This document shows, in pieces, positions 1 to 5,179 of a stretch of DNA of 5,348 nucleotides. The notes under the pieces are model-generated. The model saw only the letters and a program-made list of their open reading frames with translations. It had not been told where the DNA came from and did not search any database. Made by a program: the position numbers and the translations under genes. Source of the stretch: Ruminococcaceae bacterium UBA5579 (GTDB taxonomy: Bacteria > Bacillota > Clostridia > Oscillospirales > Ruminococcaceae); the NCBI GenBank assembly GCA_002425305.1, contig DILZ01000119.1:8347-13694 (forward strand), written 5' to 3'. The first letter of the stretch is position 1; each line of letters opens with the position of its first letter.

Positions 1-368
1 GTGATATCCGCCTCCTGGAACACGTCGCGCCCGATCTGCTCGGAATCCACCTGCCCCGTGATTATCACCATAGGCACGGAATCCATATACGCCGTGGCTA
101 TCGCGGTGATAAGGTTCAGAGCGCCCGGACCGCTTGTCGCTACGCATACGGCGGGCTTACCCGTAACTCTCGCATAGCCGCTCGCGGAGTGTCCTGCGTT
201 CACCTCGTGCCGCACAAGAATATGCCTTATTTCACTTTTATATAATTCATCGTAAAACGGACAGATCGCCGCGCCGGGATATCCGAATATATCCGTTATC
301 CCCTCCGCTTTCAGACACTCGGTCATCGCTCGCGCGACCGTCATTCGTTCGCTTGCCAATCTCAACAT
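1..368 (-). CDS. ilvB: Acetolactate synthase large subunit, N-terminal part (runs off left edge)
   Basis: The minus-strand reading frame gives about 122 residues from ATG at 368 to the window edge, with no stop. They match the ThDP-binding N-terminal (Pyr) domain of acetolactate synthase (acetohydroxyacid synthase), which condenses pyruvate with pyruvate or 2-oxobutyrate in the first common step of Val/Leu/Ile synthesis. Visible motifs are [14 protein letters not shown] (29-42), RHE with the expected ThDP-activating Glu at E55, SGYAR (63-67), TSGPGALNL (78-86), AYMDSVP (93-99), TGQV (104-107) and FQEADI (117-122). The start could be ATG 368, with GAAGGGA only 1-2 nt upstream, TTG 365, or ATG 344, which begins [12 protein letters not shown], a common family N-terminus. 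Small departures from the usual family sequence (ASGYAR rather than ADGYAR, PGALNL rather than PGATNL) leave room for a paralogous ThDP enzyme. Most of the protein is outside the window, so subunit type and activity cannot be confirmed. Confidence 0.88.
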   Translation of the reverse strand, partial: MLRLASERMTVARAMTECLKAEGITDIFGYPGAAICPFYDELYKSEIRHILVRHEVNAGHSASGYARVTGKPAVCVATSGPGALNLITAIATAYMDSVPMVIITGQVDSEQIGRDVFQEADI

Positions 369-406
369 TCCCTTCAGTTCTCTAGGTCAAAAAACTCACA
401 CTTTTT

Positions 407-435
407 ATTATAGCAAAATCTTCCGCAATTGTCAA
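407..435 (-). promoter_or_regulatory. Consensus sigma-A promoter of ilvB
   Basis: On the minus strand, TTGACA (430-435) and TATAAT (407-412) are separated by exactly 17 bp, and TGC directly before the -10 makes an extended -10 element. The inferred start near 400 gives a leader of only about 32 nt. That is too short for the T-box or attenuator leader often found before branched-chain amino-acid genes, so any regulation probably acts at initiation or elsewhere. Confidence 0.87.
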
Positions 436-447
436 CTACATTTAGGG

Positions 448-463
448 GCTTTTTGCAAAAAGC
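448..463. promoter_or_regulatory. 16-bp perfect palindrome upstream of the ilvB promoter
   Basis: GCTTTTTGCAAAAAGC reads identically on both strands. It lies 12 bp upstream of the ilvB -35 box, centred about 55 bp before the inferred transcription start, a common position for an activator or repressor site. No known operator consensus is recognised in it. The rest of 464-520 holds nothing that I can identify. Confidence 0.4.
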
Positions 464-524
464 AGAAAAAATCACGCGTGTTCCTTACAAAGCAATAGGG
501 CAAACCAACCGACGCGGCAGCTTG

Positions 525-555
525 AAAAACAAGGGGCGCGATATCCGCGCCCCTA
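525..555 (-). terminator. Intrinsic terminator of the M23 peptidase gene
   Basis: A 9-bp GC-rich stem (546-554 pairing with 532-540, AGGGGCGCG/CGCGCCCCT, 5-nt loop) is followed in the minus direction by TGTTTTTC. It starts about 8 nt after the TAA stop at 563-565, so it ends the peptidase transcript before ilvB, which then depends on its own promoter. Confidence 0.9.
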
Positions 556-562
556 AAAATTT

Positions 563-1945
563 TTAATACGAAACGTAGTTGAACGGATTTACCGCCACGC
601 CGTTCTCGCGGGTCTCAAAGTGCAGGTGGAAGCCCGTCGACCAACCCGTCGTGCCGACAGCCGCGATAGTATCGCCCTTGTTAACGTGCTGCCCCTCGTA
701 AACATAGATTGCCTGGCAATGCGCGTAAACCGTTGAAAGTCCTCCGCCGTGATCTACTATAATATAGTTTCCGTAACCGCCGCAGCAGCCGCAGCTCCAG
801 TTCTTGCCGACGTTATGCGTGCAGTAGTTGATAACGGAAATGACCGTGCCGGACTGCGCCGCGTAAATATTCGCGCCCGCGATGCCGGCGTTTCCGACGT
901 CGATGCCGCGGTGCATTCCGCCGCGCCACGCGTCATAGCCGAAATAGGTGGTTATGTAATGCAGATTGCGGTCAAGCGGCCACATCAAGTCGTCACCGCT
1001 GTAATCAACATAATCCTCGTCGTCCTTAGCCGCCGCCTGCTGCTGTCTGATAAGCTCCTCTATCTGGTAGTTCAGCTGCTCGCGCTCTCTGTTCGCTTCC
1101 GCAATATCCTCTTCAAGACCGCTTATCTTGTTCTTGAGGTATTCGTTTTCCGCAGCCAGACCGTCAAGGTAATTGCGCTTTTGGTTTGCGTAGACCTGGA
1201 GGTTTGCCTTTTCGTTCGCAAGATTTTCCGCTTCCTCCTCATACTGCACGCGCTGAGCCTCAAGCTCCTTTTTCTCGTTTTCAAGGGTATTGATCTCTTC
1301 GTTGAGATCGGTTATCATCTGCTCCTGCCGTTCAATCGACGCCTGAAGAGCCTTCATAAAATCGTAATTCTGACCCGTGATATTCTTCGCAACGTCGGAA
1401 TACACGAAATAATCATACCAATCGTCCGAACCATTCAAAACAGGGATATTCGAGCCGGAATTGTTCATATACATATAACGCGCCAGCTTGCCGAACTTCT
1501 CAAGATTTTGCTTGTTCTCCGCTTGAAGAGCAGCTATCTCTGTCTTCTTTTCTTCAATTGTCTTTTCCTTTTCGGAGATCGTCAACTCGACCTTTGATAT
1601 CTCAATGAGCTTTTGATCTATATCCGCTTGTTTAGCGGAGATAAGAGAGCTGTATGTATCTATTTCATTGATAACGCCGTCTATCTGATTGCTTATCAGA
1701 TCCATAGCGTCCTTATTGTTGCTTATGTCCGCGCCCAATCCCGCGATCTGCTGCTGACGCTTTTCATTCTCTTCGGCAAGCTCCTTTGCCTTTGCCTCAA
1801 GGCTTGCAATGCTTGATGCACCCGCCGCTTTGAGCTGCGCTGTGCTGTCACCCGCAAAGCTCACCGCAAATAAAGCGCAGATAATACCAACGCCCATTTT
1901 TCCCCAAAACGGAACGCCTCTTTTGACAATCGCCTTTTTCCCCAT
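563..1945 (-). CDS. Secreted coiled-coil M23 family metallopeptidase (peptidoglycan hydrolase)
   Basis: This 460-residue exported protein probably cuts peptidoglycan cross-links during growth or division. A basic N-terminus and hydrophobic stretch (about 17-31) form a signal peptide, with possible cleavage after STA (36). Residues 45-150 and 200-305 are Glu/Lys/Gln-rich coiled coils. They flank a segment (151-200) with the RYMYMNN and YDYFVYSDV features seen in PcsB/CwlO-type coiled-coil domains. An acidic linker (308-319) leads to the C-terminal M23 (LytM/lysostaphin-like) domain, about 322-460. Its zinc ligands are visible as H345 and D349 (HRGID) and H442 (HLHFE), with H409 and H440 as the catalytic histidines, so it should be active. 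An unusual Cys-containing loop (C375, C385, C387, C388) interrupts the domain. By analogy with PcsB and EnvC the coiled coil may be a regulatory arm answering to FtsEX, but no FtsEX genes are in view. AGGCGG 9 nt upstream supports the start. Confidence 0.93.
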   Translation of the reverse strand: MGKKAIVKRGVPFWGKMGVGIICALFAVSFAGDSTAQLKAAGASSIASLEAKAKELAEENEKRQQQIAGLGADISNNKDAMDLISNQIDGVINEIDTYSSLISAKQADIDQKLIEISKVELTISEKEKTIEEKKTEIAALQAENKQNLEKFGKLARYMYMNNSGSNIPVLNGSDDWYDYFVYSDVAKNITGQNYDFMKALQASIERQEQMITDLNEEINTLENEKKELEAQRVQYEEEAENLANEKANLQVYANQKRNYLDGLAAENEYLKNKISGLEEDIAEANREREQLNYQIEELIRQQQAAAKDDEDYVDYSGDDLMWPLDRNLHYITTYFGYDAWRGGMHRGIDVGNAGIAGANIYAAQSGTVISVINYCTHNVGKNWSCGCCGGYGNYIIVDHGGGLSTVYAHCQAIYVYEGQHVNKGDTIAAVGTTGWSTGFHLHFETRENGVAVNPFNYVSY

Positions 1946-2068
1946 TTTGCAATACCGCCTTTCAATTTAACTATACAGGCTTTGCAGTGCCGGAATATTT
2001 CGGCAAACCCACAGTCACACCTCCGAACATAGCACTGTCCAATTCCCCGACAATGCTATTCTTCCACA
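1946..2068 (-). promoter_or_regulatory. Structured 5' leader of the M23 peptidase gene
   Basis: About 120 nt separate the inferred transcription start (near 2068) from the ATG. Next to the start lies an 11-bp hairpin, 2049-2059 pairing with 2029-2039, with one G-U pair and a 9-nt loop. A second foldable segment (about 1980-2012) has GGGTTT/AAAGCC outside GCCG/CGGC. A riboswitch was considered because these occur upstream of cell-wall hydrolases in Firmicutes, but no c-di-AMP (ydaO) or c-di-GMP core could be matched by eye. The ribosome binding site AGGCGG is at 1955-1960. Confidence 0.45.
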
Positions 2069-2074
2069 ATTATA

Positions 2075-2103
2075 ATTATAACTCATTTGACAATGCTTGT
2101 CAA
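2075..2103 (-). promoter_or_regulatory. Consensus sigma-A promoter of the M23 peptidase gene, with overlapping dyad
   Basis: On the minus strand TTGACA (2098-2103) and TATAAT (2075-2080) lie 17 bp apart. The -35 box forms one arm of a perfect dyad, TTGACAA-3 nt-TTGTCAA (2087-2103), which extends into the spacer and could be an operator. Confidence 0.87.
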
Positions 2104-2148
2104 GGGTTTTGTGACGATTTTTGCTGAAAATTATATGAAAATCAGATG

Positions 2149-2391
2149 TTAAAACATTTTTAAAAATTCAAAAAAATTATCGGTAACGCAAATGTTTTGC
2201 GAATTAAAGTAATATTCCACCTCTCCGCCGCACCCCTTCCACACATAAGTTTCATAGCCCTCATATTTTCCGAAGCAAACCGCGTGCGAGCTTGGCACGC
2301 CGAACGTCTGCAAAAACAGCCACAAGTGCTGTCCGCGCAGGTCGGGAACGCTCTTTTTTAATGCAACAACATCAATTTCTTCTTTTGCCAT
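2149..2391 (-). CDS. Small protein of unknown function (80 aa)
   Basis: I do not recognise this protein. A longer reading from ATG 2406 exists, but GGAGGG 4 nt before ATG 2391 makes MAKEEIDVV the likelier N-terminus. The product is small, probably cytosolic, with no signal peptide or membrane span. It is rich in aromatics, with two Trp (24, 51), a Tyr/Phe-rich C-terminal half and three Cys (39, 54, 68). C54 sits in a KGCGGE turn, and the pattern VCFGKYEGYETYVWKG suggests paired beta strands. A strong dedicated promoter, a good ribosome binding site and normal coding composition argue that it is real. It is divergent from the XRE regulator gene, which may control it. No convincing terminator follows, so some transcripts may continue into the M23 gene 203 bp downstream. 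Confidence 0.75.
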   Translation of the reverse strand: MAKEEIDVVALKKSVPDLRGQHLWLFLQTFGVPSSHAVCFGKYEGYETYVWKGCGGEVEYYFNSQNICVTDNFFEFLKMF

Positions 2392-2392
2392 A

Positions 2393-2400
2393 AAACCCTC
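2393..2400 (-). promoter_or_regulatory. Ribosome binding site deciding the start at 2391
   Basis: TGGAGGG followed by TTTT precedes ATG 2391. The alternative ATG at 2406 lies upstream of this site and has no comparable purine run before it, so the 80-residue form is favoured over the 85-residue one. Confidence 0.75.
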
Positions 2401-2429
2401 CAACATTCTTATTCTTTGAATTTATTTTA

Positions 2430-2458
2430 ATTATAATCCGCAAATATAAAATTGTCAA
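2430..2458 (-). promoter_or_regulatory. Consensus sigma-A promoter of the 80-aa protein gene
   Basis: On the minus strand TTGACA (2453-2458) and TATAAT (2430-2435) are separated by 17 bp, a perfect match in both boxes. The inferred start near 2423 gives a leader of about 32 nt. It is oriented away from the XRE gene promoter, whose -10 lies about 50 bp further right. Confidence 0.85.
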
Positions 2459-2473
2459 TATATAAATCCCGAT

Positions 2474-2515
2474 TTTCAGTATTTATTCTGAAATAATTTT
2501 AAATTCGCGTATAAT
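2474..2515 (+). promoter_or_regulatory. Probable promoter of the XRE regulator gene with overlapping dyad
   Basis: A perfect -10, TATAAT, lies at 2510-2515, but no good -35 is found 16-18 bp upstream (best is TCTGAA at 2487-2492). An inverted repeat TTTCAG/CTGAAA (2474-2479, 2488-2493, 8-nt gap) covers the -35 position. CGCGTAT occurs at 2506-2512 and again at 2536-2542, 30 bp apart. Either could be the binding site of the encoded regulator, since XRE proteins commonly repress themselves. Confidence 0.45.
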
Positions 2516-2544
2516 TATGCTAATAATAACTAAAACGCGTATTT

Positions 2545-2551
2545 GGGGAGG
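2545..2551 (+). promoter_or_regulatory. Ribosome binding site deciding the start of the XRE gene
   Basis: GGGGAGG stands 6 nt before ATG 2558. It lies inside the longer open frame that begins at TTG 2543, so that longer form is very unlikely. Confidence 0.85.
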
Positions 2552-2557
2552 ATCAAA

Positions 2558-2875
2558 ATGACATTCGGAGAAAAATTAAAGGAAGTTCTTGATCAAAAGG
2601 ATATTACACAAAAAAAGTTCGCAGCAAAGGTGAATATAAGCGAATCTGCCATTAGTGATTATGTAAACAATCGCAGACTTCCAAACATCATATTGATATG
2701 CGATTTCGCAAAGGAATTGGGCGTTTCTGTCGACTATCTGCTGGATTATAAGCCCAATTCTGACAGCATTGCGCTCTCCCCCACAGAATTGGAGCTAATT
2801 AAGACACTGCGTACGCTCCCAAAAGAAAAACAAGACCTGCTTATCTCGCTTATCGATATGCTCTCCGAAAAGTGA
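2558..2875 (+). CDS. XRE (Cro/CI) family transcriptional regulator, 105 aa
   Basis: The N-terminal half (about 3-64) is a five-helix HTH_3 DNA-binding domain. Helix 2 is TQKKFAAKVN (17-26) and the recognition helix runs about 28-40 (SESAISDYVNNRR). It is followed by the typical LPN and LGVSVDYLL segments. After a short linker, residues 75-105 form one amphipathic helix pair (LSPTELELIKTLRTLPKEK... IDML), probably for dimerisation; no ligand or protease domain is present. The frame is open back to TTG 2543, but GGGGAGG 6 nt upstream of ATG 2558 fixes the start. Its divergent arrangement with the 80-aa protein gene and the repeats in the shared 166-bp spacer suggest it controls itself and possibly that neighbour. 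It could be a degraded prophage or toxin-antitoxin remnant, but nothing else phage-like is present. Confidence 0.9.
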   Translation: MTFGEKLKEVLDQKDITQKKFAAKVNISESAISDYVNNRRLPNIILICDFAKELGVSVDYLLDYKPNSDSIALSPTELELIKTLRTLPKEKQDLLISLIDMLSEK

Positions 2876-2903
2876 AACAAAAAAACTTTCTCGTTTCATT
2901 TTT
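2873..2903 (+). terminator. Weak possible terminator of the XRE gene
   Basis: TGAAAC (2873-2878, including the stop codon) can pair with GTTTCA (2893-2898), followed by TTTTT. The stem is only 6 bp and AT-rich with a 14-nt loop, so termination is likely to be inefficient if it occurs at all. Confidence 0.35.
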
Positions 2904-3010
2904 GAATACAAATCGGATTGATTTTTGTTAATTATACACAATATATAGTCAACCGTTTATAAACATTCAACAAAATTTCACTATCTCCTTGAAAAAAACA
3001 AAAAAGTTTC

Positions 3011-3039
3011 TTGCAAAAAGTGCGGGATTAGTGTATAAT
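3011..3039 (+). promoter_or_regulatory. Promoter of gdhA
   Basis: TTGCAA (3011-3016) and TATAAT (3034-3039) are 17 bp apart, with an inferred start near 3046 and a leader of about 50 nt. A 10-bp palindrome AATATATATT (3037-3046) overlaps the -10 and start. A small AT-rich hairpin (GTAATT 3051-3056 with AATTAC 3067-3072) lies in the leader. A further palindrome, GTTTATAAAC (2955-2964), lies upstream. The rest of 2904-3010 is AT-rich with no recognisable gene. Confidence 0.72.
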
Positions 3040-3068
3040 ATATATTGTAGGTAATTTTTTGCTTATAA

Positions 3069-4448
<1,380 letters not shown>

Positions 4449-4453
4449 TAGTT

Positions 4454-4594
4454 GTTAGAGAATAGTAGTCAGTTGTTAGTTTTGATCGGAGCAATATACT
4501 AACTGCTGACAACTTAAAACCAAATACTAAAAGCGGAGAGTTTCGGCTCTCCGCTTTTTTGTTTAGAGAATTGTTGTTAGTAATTAGTTTCGAC
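4454..4594. repeat. Degenerate direct and inverted repeats around the gdhA terminator
   Basis: A 33-nt segment at 4454-4486 recurs at 4562-4594 with about 25 of 33 positions identical (both contain TAGAGAAT and end in TTAGTTT). GTTGTTAG occurs at 4451-4458, 4472-4479 and 4573-4580. In addition 4465-4480 and 4498-4513 form an inverted repeat with 13 of 16 positions matched around a 17-nt gap. The composition differs from both flanking genes and suggests a decayed member of an intergenic repeat family. No ORF or transposase is present. Confidence 0.5.
4529..4561 (+). terminator. Strong intrinsic terminator, probably bidirectional, between gdhA and the HxlR gene
   Basis: AAAAGCGGAGAG (4529-4540) pairs over 12 bp with CTCTCCGCTTTT (4547-4558) around a 6-nt TTTCGG loop, followed by T residues to 4560. 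On the minus strand the same hairpin is followed by a four-T run, so it can also stop transcripts of the convergent HxlR gene, which ends 70 nt away. Confidence 0.93.
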
Positions 4595-4630
4595 ATACCG
4601 GGTACAGATAACTATGAAGCTAAATACCGC

Positions 4631-4957
4631 TTAAACTTTGTTTTTCTTATACTCTGTTCCCCAGATCTCCATAGCGTCCATTATCGGGCGCATAGACTCG
4701 CCTAACTCGGAAAGCGAATACTCCACGCGCGGCGGCACTTCGGGGAAAACCGTGCGTATGATTATCCCGTCCTCCTCCATCGAGCGCAGACTGTCGGTCA
4801 GCACCTTTTGACTTACACCGTCCAGGTTCTTGCGCAATTCGTTAAATCTCCAAGGACGGGAAAGCAGATTTCTCATAATAAGCAGCTTCCACTTGCTGCC
4901 GATCAGGGCAACGGTCGTGGCAACGGGACAAGCGGGCATTTCATCTTTTGTCAGCAT
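4631..4957 (-). CDS. HxlR family winged-helix transcriptional regulator
   Basis: The 108-residue protein is a full-length HxlR/MarR-like dimeric DNA-binding regulator. It has the family hallmarks in order: CPV with Cys10 (10-12), LIGSKWKLLIMRNLL (18-32), RFNELRK (37-43), the recognition helix region GVSQKVLTDSLRSMEEDG (47-64), the beta wing IIRTVFPEVPPRVEYSLSELG (66-86), and a C-terminal dimerisation helix ending in MEIWGTEYK. In YodB and HypR, members of this family, an N-terminal Cys senses electrophiles or disulfide stress; Cys10 is similarly placed, so redox sensing is possible but not shown. GGAGG 7 nt before ATG 4957 supports the start. It is divergent from the Cys-repeat peptide gene at 5180, across a 222-bp spacer holding both promoters, so that gene is its most likely local target besides itself. 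Codon use is like that of its neighbours. Confidence 0.93.
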   Translation of the reverse strand: MLTKDEMPACPVATTVALIGSKWKLLIMRNLLSRPWRFNELRKNLDGVSQKVLTDSLRSMEEDGIIIRTVFPEVPPRVEYSLSELGESMRPIMDAMEIWGTEYKKNKV

Positions 4958-4998
4958 AGCAGTACCTCCAACAGTTTAAAATCGAATGTTATATTTAA

Positions 4999-5027
4999 AT
5001 TATAATATATATGCTCAAAAAAGTCAA
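4999..5027 (-). promoter_or_regulatory. Sigma-A promoter of the HxlR gene
   Basis: On the minus strand TTGACT (5022-5027) and TATAAT (4999-5004) are separated by 17 bp. The inferred start near 4992 gives a leader of about 35 nt that contains the GGAGG site at 4965-4969. Confidence 0.82.
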
Positions 5028-5106
5028 GAAAAAATTTTTTCACGGATATTTCTCGCCGCAGCGCAAAAGTTACAAAAAGGTGACGGGGTAATAAAAAAGT
5101 GCGTAC

Positions 5107-5135
5107 TTGTAAAGGGTTTGGCGATGTGTTAGAAT
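5107..5135 (+). promoter_or_regulatory. Extended -10 promoter of the Cys-repeat peptide gene
   Basis: TTGTAA (5107-5112) and TAGAAT (5130-5135) are 17 bp apart, and TGT just before the -10 gives an extended -10 element. The inferred start is near 5142. Sequence 5028-5106, between this and the HxlR promoter, shows no clear operator; any HxlR site would be expected here. Confidence 0.62.
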
Positions 5136-5142
5136 TAAGTCA

Positions 5143-5156
5143 CGGAAGAAATTCCG
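5143..5156 (+). promoter_or_regulatory. 5'-end hairpin with GNRA tetraloop
   Basis: CGGAA (5143-5147) and TTCCG (5152-5156) enclose GAAA, a GNRA tetraloop. The hairpin falls directly at the inferred transcript start of the peptide gene, upstream of GGAGG (5167-5171). It could stabilise a highly expressed short mRNA. Confidence 0.4.
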
Positions 5157-5179
5157 AATAAAATACGGAGGTCATTACT

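Noticed and set aside
369..440. T-box or attenuator leader before ilvB
   Set aside because: The promoter lies only about 40 bp before the start codon, leaving a leader near 32 nt, far too short for a T-box.
749..1816. Plus-strand open frames of 282 and 67 codons
   Set aside because: Both lie antisense within the M23 gene. Their Val/Leu/Arg-rich low-information products are what the coiled-coil codons give on the reverse strand, and neither has a plausible ribosome binding site or domain.
1966..2060. c-di-GMP-I or c-di-AMP riboswitch in the M23 leader
   Set aside because: Only the short string GCAAAGCC resembles an aptamer core. The remaining conserved blocks could not be found by eye, so it is described as an unclassified structured leader.
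2104..2148. Terminator after the 80-aa protein gene
   Set aside because: Only a 4-bp CTGA/TCAG pairing with a long AT loop can be drawn, without a proper T-run, so it is not supported.
2543..2557. TTG start giving a 110-residue XRE protein
   Set aside because: The extra codons are the ribosome binding site itself (GGGGAGG), so ATG 2558 is the start.
4808..5005. Plus-strand frame of 65 codons over the HxlR gene start
   Set aside because: It is antisense to the HxlR N-terminus and promoter, and its product has no recognisable features.
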